From NCBI RefSeq assembly GCF_011617465.1, contig NZ_CP050153.1, positions 186,001-250,000 of the forward strand: DNA of 64,000 bases. Direction: 5' to 3'. The DNA comes from Brevibacterium pigmentatum (GTDB lineage Bacteria; Actinomycetota; Actinomycetes; Actinomycetales; Brevibacteriaceae). The translations under genes were made by a program, and so were the position numbers. Positions 7,427 through 16,510 of the stretch are shown piece after piece; position 1 is the stretch's first letter, and the number at the start of each line of letters is the position of its first letter. The notes below the pieces were generated by a model, which was not told where the DNA came from, ran no database searches, and worked only from the letters and a program-made list of their open reading frames with translations.

Positions 7427-8278
7427 ATGGAACTGCTGCGACTGGGACCGATCGGACACGAGATTCCGGCAGTCCGCCACGATGGAGTCTGCTTCGACCT
7501 CCGTTCACTGTTCGATGACATCGATCCGAACTTCTTTGCCGCCGACGGCATCGGACGCGTACGAAATGCGCTCGCCGCCGGCAAGCTCAGCACGCTCGAC
7601 GGTGCCGATGAGATGCGCATCGGCGCGCCGCTGACCAGGTCTTCTGCCATCGTGTGCGTGGGCATGAACTATGCCGCGCACGCCCGCGAAGCCGGAGCAG
7701 AACCTCCCGAGCGCCCTGTCATCTTCTTCAAGATGCCTTCGACCATCGCAGGTCCCAATGACCCGATCGAACTGCCGCCGTATGCGACGAAGGCCGATTG
7801 GGAGGTCGAGCTCGGAGTGGTCATCGGCACGCGGACCTTCAGGGGCGCCTCGGCGGAGGAAGGACTCGATCACGTCGCCGGGTACGTGCTCGGCAACGAT
7901 CTGTCCGAGCGCCGACTGCAGATCGAGGAGTCCGGGGGCCAGTGGTCGAAGGGGAAGAATCTGCCCGGCTTCACTCCGCTCGGGCCCTGGATCCGCCCCG
8001 CCGCCGAGGTGGACCCCGGTGACCTGCGGCTGCGCAGTTGGGTCAATGGCGAAGCCAGGCAGGATTCGTCGACGAGTGACCTCATCTTCTCCGTCGGCGA
8101 GATCATCTTCCAGCTCAGCCAGGCGATGGCCTTCGAGCCGGGAGACGTCATCCTCACGGGTACCCCGCAAGGTGTCGCGCTGTCGGGAAAGTACCCGTAC
8201 TTGGCCGACGGGGACGTCGTCGAACTCGAGCTCGAGGGCCTGGGACGGCAGCGTCAGGTCGTGACCGTCACGGAGTGA
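7427..8278 (+). CDS. Fumarylacetoacetate hydrolase-family protein
   Basis: A 283-residue enzyme of the FAH family, which cleaves or isomerises diketo acids with a bound divalent metal. The metal ligands are recognisable: the two Glu of DWEVELGVVIG and the Asp of VLGNDLSER. KGKNLPGFTPLGPW and the DVILTGTPQGV loop are also conserved. The N-terminal MELLRLGPIGHEIPAV opening resembles the 2,4-diketo-3-deoxy-L-fuconate/rhamnonate hydrolase branch, so an acid-sugar or diketo acid substrate is plausible, but fumarylpyruvate-type substrates cannot be excluded. It is monocistronic, between the 7.2 kb repeat and a strong terminator. GAGAGGA precedes the ATG. Confidence 0.85.
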   Translation: MELLRLGPIGHEIPAVRHDGVCFDLRSLFDDIDPNFFAADGIGRVRNALAAGKLSTLDGADEMRIGAPLTRSSAIVCVGMNYAAHAREAGAEPPERPVIFFKMPSTIAGPNDPIELPPYATKADWEVELGVVIGTRTFRGASAEEGLDHVAGYVLGNDLSERRLQIEESGGQWSKGKNLPGFTPLGPWIRPAAEVDPGDLRLRSWVNGEARQDSSTSDLIFSVGEIIFQLSQAMAFEPGDVILTGTPQGVALSGKYPYLADGDVVELELEGLGRQRQVVTVTE

Positions 8279-8280
8279 AT

Positions 8281-8320
8281 GCACGAAGCGGCGCACCGAT
8301 GACTGGTGCGCCGCTTGTGC
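8281..8320. terminator. Strong hairpin terminator between convergent genes
   Basis: AAGCGGCGCACC (8286-8297) and GGTGCGCCGCTT (8305-8316) form a perfect 12-bp stem with a 7-base loop, and the flanking GCAC/GTGC extends it. It sits 7 bases after the FAH hydrolase stop and about 50 bases from the end of the convergent Gly/Gln-rich gene, so it may serve both. Confidence 0.85.
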
Positions 8321-8369
8321 ATGTGGATCGGCGTCTCAACGACGACGGCCGATCATGTGAGGGCTGAGA

Positions 8370-8897
8370 TCAGCGGTTCTCGTCGAATCCGCCCTGCTCG
8401 CCACCGAAGCCACCCTGGCCCTGATCCCGGCCGCCGAAGCCGCCCTGTTCCTGGCCGCCGGGCTGGCCGCCCTGTTCGCGGTCGTAGTCTCCGCCGAATC
8501 CGCCGGACTGCTGGCCTTCCTGGGACTGCTGGCCGCGGTCGTCTCCGCCGAACCCGCCGTCGTTCTGACCGCCCTGAGCCTGCTGGCCGCGATCATCGCC
8601 GCCGAAGCCGCCCTGTCCCTGGCCACCGGGCTTGCCGGCCTGCTCGCGGTCGTTGCCACCGAATCCACCGGACTGTTCCTGGCCGCCGCCGAGGCCGCCC
8701 TGCTCCTGCTGTTCCTGGCCGCCCTGGGCCTGCTGTTCCTGGCCGCCGAAGCCACCCTGCTCCTGCTGACCCGACTGGCCCTGCTGGCCGCCCTGGTCGC
8801 CGAAGCCGCGCTGCTGGCCCTCGGGACCGCTCTGCTGCTCATTGCCGAAGTCGTTCTGACCGCTGTCGTTGTTGCCTGCGAAATCGTTCGATTCCAT
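8370..8897 (-). CDS. Gly/Gln-rich low-complexity protein
   Basis: A 175-residue, strongly hydrophilic protein made almost entirely of Gly, Gln, Asp, Glu and Asn. It is built from imperfect repeats such as GGFGGDDRGQQ, GGFGGNDREQ and QGGQEQQEQ. There is no signal peptide, membrane helix or recognisable domain, and it is predicted to be disordered. GAGGAG six bases before ATG 8897 sets the start; the longer reading from 8978 lacks such a site. The opposite strand has an equally long Arg/Pro-rich frame that I regard as a shadow. Composition recalls hydrophilin or stress-induced Gly-rich proteins, but no homology can be claimed. Function unknown. Confidence 0.7.
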   Translation of the reverse strand: MESNDFAGNNDSGQNDFGNEQQSGPEGQQRGFGDQGGQQGQSGQQEQGGFGGQEQQAQGGQEQQEQGGLGGGQEQSGGFGGNDREQAGKPGGQGQGGFGGDDRGQQAQGGQNDGGFGGDDRGQQSQEGQQSGGFGGDYDREQGGQPGGQEQGGFGGRDQGQGGFGGEQGGFDENR

Positions 8898-9177
8898 GTC
8901 CAACTCCTCATTCGGTGACGAATCATCGCTGTCTGCGACTCGATTGCCAGTCTTCGGTACCCAGAGCCTGGCTGACAATAGAGTTCAAGGAATGTTGCGC
9001 GAAGTTCACTCAACCCGCAGCTGATGTTCAGCCAAGGCAGCTTTTCAACGCGACTTTGCTGTCAGCGGCATTTCGTCACCGTCCAGCACCGATTGTGGAG
9101 AGAAGATGGACGTGGTCGTGACCATGGTGGTCGGACCGCCGGCCGAGCAGACCGGCCGAACGAGTGCGGGAGGCACA

Positions 9178-9525
9178 ATGAGTACACCCGATTCCGACAC
9201 ACGACGGGTGACGAAAGGTCGCGTCACGGTCTGGGCGGTTCTCTGTCTCATTCCGGTGATCGCCGCCTTCGTCCTCCAATGGCTGCCGATTCTCAATGGC
9301 CCACATCTGTTCCTCGGGCTGCCGACCATTTTGTGGTGGACCTGTGTGCCCGGCAGCCTCCTCGTCACCGGCATCCTCCTGATCATCGAGAAGACCCGCC
9401 CCGATCTCGAACGGCAGGGCCGCCTCGACGACCTTGCCCTCGAAGAAGCCGAGAGGCTCGAATCGGCCCAAGTCGGAGACCGACCGGAAGTGCAGGCACG
9501 CCCCGACAACGGTCGGGAGGGCTGA
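9178..9525 (+). CDS. DUF3311-like small membrane protein (symporter partner)
   Basis: A 115-residue protein with two membrane helices (about residues 15-35 and 47-67) and an acidic C-terminal tail. DUF3311-type proteins of this shape are regularly encoded directly before a sodium/solute symporter, as here, with the symporter start one base after this stop. The start at 9178 is set by GGGAGG five bases upstream; the longer frame from 9106 lacks a site. Probable accessory subunit of the symporter. Confidence 0.75.
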   Translation: MSTPDSDTRRVTKGRVTVWAVLCLIPVIAAFVLQWLPILNGPHLFLGLPTILWWTCVPGSLLVTGILLIIEKTRPDLERQGRLDDLALEEAERLESAQVGDRPEVQARPDNGREG

Positions 9526-9526
9526 G

Positions 9527-10975
9527 ATGAGCACTATCGAGATCGTCACCCTCGGCGGAATCGTCCTCGTCGCGATCCTCGGCTTCATCGGACGCAAGAA
9601 GCCCAATGCCGACCTCTCCGAGTGGACCGTCGGCGGCCGACGCTTCGGCGTGGCCACCACCTGGCTGCTTCAGGCCGGCGAAACCTTCACCACTTTCACT
9701 TTCCTCGGTACCGCGGGGCTCGTGGTCTCGGGAGGCGCCGCCGCCTTCTACTCGATGCCCTACGTACCCCTCGGCTACCTGGTCCTCTACTTCATCGGCC
9801 CGAAGATCTGGCGCATGGCCAAAGCACGCGGACACCTGACACAGGCCGACTTCCTCGAACACAGCTACTCCTCGCGCACCCTCGGAGTCATCGCCGGCAT
9901 CTGCGGAGTCATCTTCCTGCTGCCCTACCTGCAGCTGCAGATCACCGGACTCGGCCTCATCGTCCAACTCGTTACCGGCAACCGAACGACGGGCGTGTGG
10001 TCAATGGTCATCGCCTTCATCCTCGTCGTCGCCTTCGTCCTGTGGTCGGGCCTGCGAGGCGTAGCCACGACCGCGTACTTCAAAGACGCGCTCATGCTCG
10101 TCATGCTCTTCGTCGTATGCATCTCGATCCCCATCCATTTCACCGGCGGATTCACGAACGTCTTCGACACCGTCGCTGCCACTATGCCCGACCTCCTGAG
10201 CGTCCACGGCACAGAGGAATACGGCATCCCCTGGTACATCTCGAACATGGCGATCAGCGCCATCGGCGTGGCCTTCGTGACTCTCCCGCACATGTGGCCG
10301 CCGATCCTCGCCGCCCGCAGCTCCGCGGTGCTTCGCCAGAACTACCTGTGGCTGCCGATCTACAACACCTTCATCGTCCTGCCGCTCATCGTCGGCTACG
10401 TGGCCGTCGTCATCCTCGGTCGGAACACCGATGCCGACTCGGCTCTGCTCCACCTGTCCGGCCAGATGTTCCCCGATTGGGTGATCGGAGTCCTCGCCGT
10501 CGCCGGAATCACCACTGCGATGGTGCCCTCGGCCGCGCTGCTCATCGGCATCTCGACCCTGGCTTCACGCAATGTCTTCCGGATCAGATCCGAACGGCAT
10601 CAGTTCACTGCGACTCAGATCATCGTCGTCGTCGCCACTGCCCTGTCGCTGCTGCTGGCCATCGTCATGCCCGACCTGCTGGCGAACCTCCTGCTGCTGA
10701 CTTTCTCCGGCCTCGACCAGCTCGCTCCGGCGATCGCTGCGGCTCTCTTCTTCCGCGGTCGTCTCAGTGTTCGCTCGATCATCGCCGGTCTCGCGGCGGG
10801 GCTGATCGTCGTCATCGCCTACACGTTCTGGCTGCCGTTGCCGTGGGCGATCAGCGAAGGCATCATCGGCCTCGGCGTCAACATCCTCGTCGTTGCGGTC
10901 TGTGAAGCCGTGCGTGCCGGGGTCGGTCGGTCGCAGGCTGAGATTCCGACCGAATCCATCGGTCAACGCGCGTAG
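9527..10975 (+). CDS. Sodium:solute symporter family (SSS) transporter
   Basis: A 482-residue membrane protein with about 13 helices and the SSS-family opening SEWTVGGRRFGVATTW followed by QAGETFTTFTFLG. The ADFLEHSYSSRTLG cytoplasmic loop and the TLPHMWPPILAARSS segment are further family marks. SSS symporters use the sodium gradient to take up sugars, amino acids, carboxylates or vitamins; the substrate is not evident. It follows the DUF3311 gene by one base and uses the GGGAGG inside that gene's end. No dedicated regulator is adjacent. Confidence 0.88.
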   Translation: MSTIEIVTLGGIVLVAILGFIGRKKPNADLSEWTVGGRRFGVATTWLLQAGETFTTFTFLGTAGLVVSGGAAAFYSMPYVPLGYLVLYFIGPKIWRMAKARGHLTQADFLEHSYSSRTLGVIAGICGVIFLLPYLQLQITGLGLIVQLVTGNRTTGVWSMVIAFILVVAFVLWSGLRGVATTAYFKDALMLVMLFVVCISIPIHFTGGFTNVFDTVAATMPDLLSVHGTEEYGIPWYISNMAISAIGVAFVTLPHMWPPILAARSSAVLRQNYLWLPIYNTFIVLPLIVGYVAVVILGRNTDADSALLHLSGQMFPDWVIGVLAVAGITTAMVPSAALLIGISTLASRNVFRIRSERHQFTATQIIVVVATALSLLLAIVMPDLLANLLLLTFSGLDQLAPAIAAALFFRGRLSVRSIIAGLAAGLIVVIAYTFWLPLPWAISEGIIGLGVNILVVAVCEAVRAGVGRSQAEIPTESIGQRA

Positions 10976-11111
10976 GTCACGTTGCGGAACAGCTGAGCAC
11001 CGCCTCGGCGAGGTGGACCGTCCGACCGCCCGGACGTCGGATATCCGCGCCGATCGCGCCGACACCTGGCACCATGGGAGAACCGAACCACGCACAACTA
11101 GGAGCATCGTC

Positions 11112-12392
11112 ATGAGCACGCACCGACTTCCCCTTTCCGGTGTGCGAGTCCTCGAACTCGGCAACTACATCGCCGCACCCACCGCCGGGCGGATGCTCGC
11201 GGACTTCGGCGCCGAGGTGATCAAAGTCGAACGCCCCGGCACCGGCGACGAACTGCGCAACTGGCGGCTCAAGGCCGGCGACACCTCGATGCTCTACCGC
11301 ACGATCAACCGCAACAAGAAGTCCGTCGTGCTCGACCTGCGCAGCGACGAGGGACGCGAGGCCGTGCTCGAACTCGTCCGCCGCAGCGACATCCTGCTCG
11401 AGAACTTCCGCCCCGGCACCCTCGAGAAGTGGGGACTCGGCCCCGACGTGCTCGAGGAGGCCAACCCCGACCTCGTCTTCGTGCGCATCTCCGCCTTCGG
11501 CCAGACCGGACCGATGTCGTCGCGCCCCGGATTCGCCGCCGTGGCCGAAGGCTATTCGGGCTTCCGCGAACTCGTCGGCGATCCCGACCGCCCACCCGTG
11601 CGCGTGGGCATCTCGATCGGCGATTCGATCGCCGGCATGCAGGCGGCCTTCGGCGCCGTGATGATGCTCTTCGACCGACAGCGGCAGAAGATCGCCGGAG
11701 CCGCCGAGGCGGTCGTCGGATCCGCGCACAGCTTCGAAGGCAAGGGCCCGCTGTCGGAGCGGACCGTCGACGTCGCGCTCAACGAGGCGATGTTCTCCGT
11801 GATGGAATCCCTCGTTCCCGACTACTCCGCTTTCGGCGAGGTCCGCACCCGCACCGGCGGTCGGATGGAGGGCATCGCGCCGTCGAACGGCTACCTCTGC
11901 GCCGGCGGGAAATCCGTGGTCATCGCCGGCAACGGGGACGGAATCTTCCCGCGGCTGATGACGGCGATCGACCGTTCCGACCTCGCCGAGGATGCCGACC
12001 TGCAGACGAATGCCGGCCGTTGGCAGCGGCGCGACGAACTCGACGAGGCGATCGGCGAGTGGTGCGCCGAGCGTTCAGTTGAGGACGTCGTCGAGGCCCT
12101 GGAAGAAGTGGGTGTTCCGGCCGGGCCCATCTACACGGCCGAAGACCTCGTCGCCGATGAGCAGCTCGCCGCACGCGGAATGATCCAGAACCTCGACGTG
12201 TCCACCGGCGAGGAGGTCCTGGAGGACGTCGCGTTCCCGGGAATCACTCCGGTCATCGGCGGTGAATCGATCGCGATCGACCACCTCGGGCCCGACTTGG
12301 GCGAACACACCGACGAGGTGCTGTCGTGGCTGGGGCTGAGCCCAGATCAGGGAGCTGCCCCGGAGTCGGACCAGGACAGCAGCGAGGACTGA
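11112..12392 (+). CDS. Class III (CaiB/BaiF family) CoA-transferase
   Basis: A 426-residue family III CoA-transferase, which moves CoA between carboxylic acids. Family marks are LPLSGVRVLELGNYIAAPTA, ADFGAEVIKVERP and LLENFRPGTLEKWG. The predicted catalytic aspartate is Asp171 in GISIGDSIAGMQAAFG. AGGAG lies 7 bases before the ATG. It opens the 11.1-19.4 kb region that also holds a second CoA-transferase, an HMG-CoA-lyase-like enzyme and a TctCBA transporter, so it probably helps activate the imported acid. It is separated from them by the DHFR-like gene and may have its own promoter in the 136-base gap upstream. Confidence 0.88.
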   Translation: MSTHRLPLSGVRVLELGNYIAAPTAGRMLADFGAEVIKVERPGTGDELRNWRLKAGDTSMLYRTINRNKKSVVLDLRSDEGREAVLELVRRSDILLENFRPGTLEKWGLGPDVLEEANPDLVFVRISAFGQTGPMSSRPGFAAVAEGYSGFRELVGDPDRPPVRVGISIGDSIAGMQAAFGAVMMLFDRQRQKIAGAAEAVVGSAHSFEGKGPLSERTVDVALNEAMFSVMESLVPDYSAFGEVRTRTGGRMEGIAPSNGYLCAGGKSVVIAGNGDGIFPRLMTAIDRSDLAEDADLQTNAGRWQRRDELDEAIGEWCAERSVEDVVEALEEVGVPAGPIYTAEDLVADEQLAARGMIQNLDVSTGEEVLEDVAFPGITPVIGGESIAIDHLGPDLGEHTDEVLSWLGLSPDQGAAPESDQDSSED

Positions 12393-12465
12393 GCACAGAC
12401 GACCGTGCCACGGCTGTCTTCGAATACCTCTTCCGGTGAGGACCGCCCAGGTCTACTCTTATGCC

Positions 12466-13026
12466 ATGGGCGAGCTGAGGTACTCGATCAACGTCACCGT
12501 CGACGGCTGCTGTGATCATCGCGTGGGAGTCATCAGCGATGATTTCCATCGCCATCATGCGAACAATCTCAAGCGTGCCGACGGGCTGATCTTCGGTCGC
12601 ATCACCTACCAGATGATGGAAGACGCCTGGCGCCGGCCCGAAGGTGACACGACCCCGGAAGAAGACCTCGACCCGTTCGTCGCAGCCATCGACCCGGCCC
12701 GCAAATACGTCGTCTCGAGCACCTTGGACAGCGTCGACTGGAATTCCGAACTCATCCGCGGCGACCTCGCCACCGCCGTCCGCGAGCTCAAGGAACGATC
12801 CGTGACGGGACTCGCAGTCGGGGGAGTGACGTTGCCGCTCGCGCTCGCCGAACTCGGCCTCATCGACGAATTCGAATTCGTCATCCACCCCTGCATCGCC
12901 GGCCACGGACCGTACCTCTTCGCTGGCATGAGCGACGTCGTCGACCTGGAACTCGTCGACCGCACCAAACTCGAATCGGGGCACGCGATCCATACGTACC
13001 GGCCGAAGAACCTAGCGTCCCGATAG
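12466..13026 (+). CDS. Dihydrofolate reductase-like (RibD C-terminal domain) protein
   Basis: A 186-residue protein of the DHFR/RibD-C fold. The MGELRYSINVTVDGC opening, LIFGRITYQMME, KYVVSSTLDS and GLAVGGVTLPLALAELGLIDEFEF motifs match the common actinobacterial stand-alone family, usually annotated as dihydrofolate reductase family protein. The true reductase substrate is unknown; it lacks features of housekeeping FolA. ATG 12466 was chosen by homology of the opening. Its interruption of the CoA-transferase region seems incidental. A second, divergent paralogue lies at 26330. Confidence 0.85.
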   Translation: MGELRYSINVTVDGCCDHRVGVISDDFHRHHANNLKRADGLIFGRITYQMMEDAWRRPEGDTTPEEDLDPFVAAIDPARKYVVSSTLDSVDWNSELIRGDLATAVRELKERSVTGLAVGGVTLPLALAELGLIDEFEFVIHPCIAGHGPYLFAGMSDVVDLELVDRTKLESGHAIHTYRPKNLASR

Positions 13027-13097
13027 ACGGGACTGAACACAGGCAATTCTCCCCGACCTCTCATATGCCGAACAAAGCTTGTTCCCTGGACTGAGCG

Positions 13098-13109
13098 CGT
13101 TATATAACG
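13098..13109. promoter_or_regulatory. Perfect AT-rich palindrome upstream of the lyase operon
   Basis: CGTTATATAACG is a perfect 12-bp palindrome 74 bases before the lyase start, in a GC-rich background. It may contain a -10 element or an operator for the IclR regulator encoded at the end of the operon. Inference only. Confidence 0.4.
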
Positions 13110-13182
13110 AGAGTGGAGTCGCGCATGGTCGCGCGGCGACGAATCGTTTCCCGTTCAGCGGGAGCCTGCGTGAAGGAGTCCC

Positions 13183-14130
13183 ATGGTCCGGCCCACTTCC
13201 GTCGATATCCTCGACACCACTCTGCGCGACGGGCTGCAGATCGAAGAAGCCATCGTGCCCACCGATGTCAAGGTTGCCCTGGCCGAGAAGCTCATCGGCT
13301 CGGGACTCAAGCACATCGAAGTTGGCTCCTTCGTCAATCCGAAGAAGGTTCCGCAGATGGCCGACACCGACGAACTGCTGCGCCGTCTGGCACCGCACGA
13401 GGCCGACGGGGTCGAGTTCTTCACCCTCGTATTCAACCTCAAGGGCGCCCAGCGGGCCGTCGACGCAGGCGCCAAGAACATCAAACTCGTGCTCTCGGCC
13501 TCCGAGGGGCACTCGAAAGCGAACTCCGACGCCTCCATCGCCGAGGCCTCCGACCGACTCATGGACGCCGCCGTCTTCGCCCGTGACCAGGGACTGCGCT
13601 TCGACATCACGACCGCCGTGAGTTTCATCTGCCCCTTCGACGGGATCACCGAGGCGGACCACCTCGTCGAAGTCCTCCGCCCCTTCGTCGATGCCGGAGC
13701 CCACGGAGTCGGAGTCGCCGACACCATCGGCAACGCCAACCCGTCGCTGGTCCGCCGCAACACCTCGGCGGTCCTCGAGGCCTTCGCGGACAAACCGGTC
13801 AACCTCCACCTCCACGACACATATAACTTCGGAATGGCCAACGTCATCGCCGCCCTCGACCTCGGGATCGCGAACTTCGACGCGGCCATGGGCGGACTCG
13901 GCGGCTGCCCATTCGCGCCGGGCGCTGCCGGCAACATCGGCACCGACGACCTCGTCCACCTCCTCCACCGCGAAGGCGTGGCCACCGGCGTCGACGTCGA
14001 CGCGCTCACCGAGGTCCGCGAGCCCCTCATCGCCGCCGTCGGGCACAACCTCACCTCGAGCCTGTCCGACATTCCCGCCACCCCCGCGGTCTTCGACGAC
14101 CGGTTCGCGGCCGCCTCGGCGAAGGCCTGA
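13183..14130 (+). CDS. HMG-CoA-lyase-like (DRE-TIM) enzyme
   Basis: A 315-residue TIM-barrel lyase of the HMG-CoA lyase family, which cleaves a 3-hydroxy-3-methyl-acyl-CoA to acetyl-CoA and a keto acid. The active-site residues are present: Arg15-Asp16 in DTTLRDGLQ, His209 and His211 in NLHLHDTYN, and Cys242 in GGLGGCPFAPGAAGN. GAAGGAG precedes the ATG. The adjacent CoA-transferase begins 13 bases after its stop, and TctCBA follows. True HMG-CoA, citramalyl-CoA or a related tertiary hydroxyacyl-CoA are all possible substrates; context suggests one made from an imported acid rather than leucine breakdown, since no other leucine genes are nearby. Confidence 0.85.
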   Translation: MVRPTSVDILDTTLRDGLQIEEAIVPTDVKVALAEKLIGSGLKHIEVGSFVNPKKVPQMADTDELLRRLAPHEADGVEFFTLVFNLKGAQRAVDAGAKNIKLVLSASEGHSKANSDASIAEASDRLMDAAVFARDQGLRFDITTAVSFICPFDGITEADHLVEVLRPFVDAGAHGVGVADTIGNANPSLVRRNTSAVLEAFADKPVNLHLHDTYNFGMANVIAALDLGIANFDAAMGGLGGCPFAPGAAGNIGTDDLVHLLHREGVATGVDVDALTEVREPLIAAVGHNLTSSLSDIPATPAVFDDRFAAASAKA

Positions 14131-14143
14131 AACGACCACCGAG

Positions 14144-15358
14144 ATGACCACCGAACACGCACCCGCAACGACCCCCGAACCCCTGCCGCTCGAAGGCATC
14201 CGCGTCATCGAGTTCTCCCACATGGTCATGGGGCCCAGCTGCGGGATGATCCTGGCCGACCTCGGCGCCGAGGTCATCAAGATCGAACCCCGCGGTCCCG
14301 GCGACAAGACCCGCTACCTGCCCGGGTCCGGATCCGGTCTTTTCCCCGCGTTCAACCGCAACAAGCACAGCGTCCAACTCGATATCGCCGAGGCGGCCGA
14401 CCGTGACCGCGTCCTCGACCTCATCGATTCCGCCGACGTCCTCCTCGAGAACTTTCGCGTCGGCAAAATGGACTCGATCGGATTCGGATACGAGGAGTTG
14501 TCCGCACGGAATCCCGGACTCATCTACTGCTCCCTCAAGGGGTTCCTCTCCGGTCCCTACGGGAACCGGGCCGCCCTCGACGAGGTCGTGCAGATGCTCG
14601 GCGGACTGGCCTATATGACCGGCCCTCCCGGGCAGCCGCTGCGCGCCGGCGCCAGCGTCAACGACATCATGGGCGGAATGTTCGGAGTCATCGGCATCCA
14701 GTCGGCACTGCGGGTGCGCGAGACCACCGGCCGCGGAAAACTCATCAACTCCGCACTGTTCGAGAACAACGCGTTCCTCGTCGGCACGCATATGGCGCAG
14801 GCACAGATCAGCGGCGAACCGCCCCGACCGATGCCGACCAGGCAGGCCACCTGGGCCGTCTATGACATCTTCCGCGACGCCGCCGACAACCAGGTCTTCG
14901 TCGCCGCCGTCTCCGACGGGCAGTGGCGCGACCTCTGCGACGAATTCGGGCTGACGGGGCTCGCCGCCGACCCGGACATGCTGACCAACCAGGGCCGAGT
15001 CGACCAACGCGACCGCATCCATTCAGAACTCCAGCAGGCACTGTCCCAGCTGAGCCTGGCCGAGATCGAAGAGAAGTGCACCCGGCGCGGACTGCCGGTC
15101 GCCCCGGTCAATACTCCCGCCGACCTCACCGACGATCCGCACCTCGTCGCCTCCGGAGCGCTCGCCCACACCGGGCTGCCGACGGGCGTAAGCGTCGATG
15201 TGCCGCTGCTGCCGCTGACCTTCGACGGGAACCGGCTCGGCCTGCGCAGCGATGTGCCGGAACCGGGCCGCCACAACAGCCACTACCGGGACGGCCCGGC
15301 AGTGCCGACGGGCCCACCGGTCGACGGACCTCAGCCCGACGAGGGCCGCCTGGGCTGA
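14144..15358 (+). CDS. Class III (CaiB/BaiF family) CoA-transferase
   Basis: A 404-residue family III CoA-transferase. LPLEGIRVIEFSHMVMGP, LADLGAEVIKIEPRG, LLENFRVGKMDSIG and the catalytic Asp174 in GASVNDIMGGMFG identify it. It lies directly behind the lyase and in front of TctC, so the natural reading is that it charges the imported acid with CoA for the lyase. The start has no strong Shine-Dalgarno (GAGATG context) and may depend on coupling. The last 25 residues are Pro/Asp-rich and probably disordered. Confidence 0.88.
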   Translation: MTTEHAPATTPEPLPLEGIRVIEFSHMVMGPSCGMILADLGAEVIKIEPRGPGDKTRYLPGSGSGLFPAFNRNKHSVQLDIAEAADRDRVLDLIDSADVLLENFRVGKMDSIGFGYEELSARNPGLIYCSLKGFLSGPYGNRAALDEVVQMLGGLAYMTGPPGQPLRAGASVNDIMGGMFGVIGIQSALRVRETTGRGKLINSALFENNAFLVGTHMAQAQISGEPPRPMPTRQATWAVYDIFRDAADNQVFVAAVSDGQWRDLCDEFGLTGLAADPDMLTNQGRVDQRDRIHSELQQALSQLSLAEIEEKCTRRGLPVAPVNTPADLTDDPHLVASGALAHTGLPTGVSVDVPLLPLTFDGNRLGLRSDVPEPGRHNSHYRDGPAVPTGPPVDGPQPDEGRLG

Positions 15359-15445
15359 CGACCAGCGAGCATCAGATCACCCGCCGGCACCAGCAACCCG
15401 CTTCACCAACCACCACCGATAACCGAACACACAAAGGGACAGCTC

Positions 15446-16510
15446 ATGCGATCAACGACGATCACACGCACACGGACGGCCGCCTCGGCGAAGGAAAAGA
15501 CGACGCGTGCCCGCAGGCGCGCGGCGACGATCGGGGCCGTGCTCGCCTCGGTCGCCCTCGTCGCCACCGCCTGCGGAAACAAGGCACAGCCCCCGGGCGA
15601 GGGCGGCGACTATCCGAAGGGGCCGGTTTCGGTCACCGCTCCGGCCGAACCCGGATCCGGCTGGGACACCACCGCACGTGCCCTCGTCGAGGCGCTGCAG
15701 AAGGAAGACATCGTCTCCACCCCGCTGCCCGTGCAGAACAAACCCGGCGGCACCGGCTGCTCCTGGCTGACATCGATGATGCAGCAGGAGAAGGGCAAGG
15801 ACGACCAGATCGCCATCACCTCCCTGGCCAGCCAGACGATGAAGGCTCGCAACCTCTGCGAATACGGCCCCGAGGACGCAACCCTCATCGCCACCCTCTA
15901 CGTCGAGGACTTCATGGTCGTGACCCCGAAGGACGGGGACTTCAAGGACCTCGACTCCCTGGTCAAGGCACTCAAGGACGACCCGCAGAAGGTCACCGTC
16001 GCGGCCGCCGGAGACGACACTCTGCCCTTCGCCCTGTTCGCGAAGGAAGCCGGCGTCGACCCGGCCGATATCAACTTCGTCAACTACGACGGCGGCGGAG
16101 AGCAGACGACCGCGATGCTCAACGGCGATGCGAAGGTCGCCATCGCCGGAATGAGCGAGTTCCGTTCCGTCATCGAAGCCGGTGACATCGAACCGCTCGT
16201 CACCTTCGCCCAGGAACCGCTGGCGGCTCCCTTCGACAAGGTGCCCACCGCGAAGGACTCCGGCTACGACGTGACCCTGGGCAACTGGCGCGGAGTCTAC
16301 GGACCCGCCGAAATGCCGCAGGAAGCCGTGGACTTCTGGGCCAAGGCGCTCGAAGACGTGAGCAAGTCCGGCGCCTGGCAGGAGACGCTGAAGAACAACC
16401 AGTGGGCCACCGAGTTCCACACCGGTGACGACGCCCAGGCCTACGTCGACGACGCGGCCAAGACGGTTGCCGAAGGCGTCAAGGAGACCGACCTGGGCAA
16501 CAGCAAATGA
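15446..16510 (+). CDS. tctC: Tripartite tricarboxylate transporter substrate-binding lipoprotein
   Basis: A 354-residue periplasm-side (extracytoplasmic) receptor of the TTT family. A long basic N-terminus is followed by a hydrophobic signal and the lipobox LVATACG, so it is anchored by lipidated Cys43. The start of the mature domain, VSVTAPAEPGSGWDTTARAL, is the TctC/Bug ligand-binding region. AAAGGGAC precedes the ATG. TctB and TctA follow with overlap or close spacing. The ligand is probably the di- or tricarboxylate metabolised by the upstream CoA-transferase and lyase. Confidence 0.88.
   Translation: MRSTTITRTRTAASAKEKTTRARRRAATIGAVLASVALVATACGNKAQPPGEGGDYPKGPVSVTAPAEPGSGWDTTARALVEALQKEDIVSTPLPVQNKPGGTGCSWLTSMMQQEKGKDDQIAITSLASQTMKARNLCEYGPEDATLIATLYVEDFMVVTPKDGDFKDLDSLVKALKDDPQKVTVAAAGDDTLPFALFAKEAGVDPADINFVNYDGGGEQTTAMLNGDAKVAIAGMSEFRSVIEAGDIEPLVTFAQEPLAAPFDKVPTAKDSGYDVTLGNWRGVYGPAEMPQEAVDFWAKALEDVSKSGAWQETLKNNQWATEFHTGDDAQAYVDDAAKTVAEGVKETDLGNSK

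Noticed and set aside
8306..9121. 271-codon plus-strand Arg/Pro-rich frame over the Gly/Gln-rich gene
   Set aside because: It is the complement of the repetitive minus-strand gene. The minus frame has a proper Shine-Dalgarno and a coherent repeat unit. I cannot fully exclude the plus frame, but it lacks a ribosome site.
13183..15358. Leucine degradation operon
   Set aside because: Only the lyase fits. Methylcrotonyl-CoA carboxylase and isovaleryl-CoA dehydrogenase genes are missing, and CoA-transferases plus TctCBA point to an imported acid.
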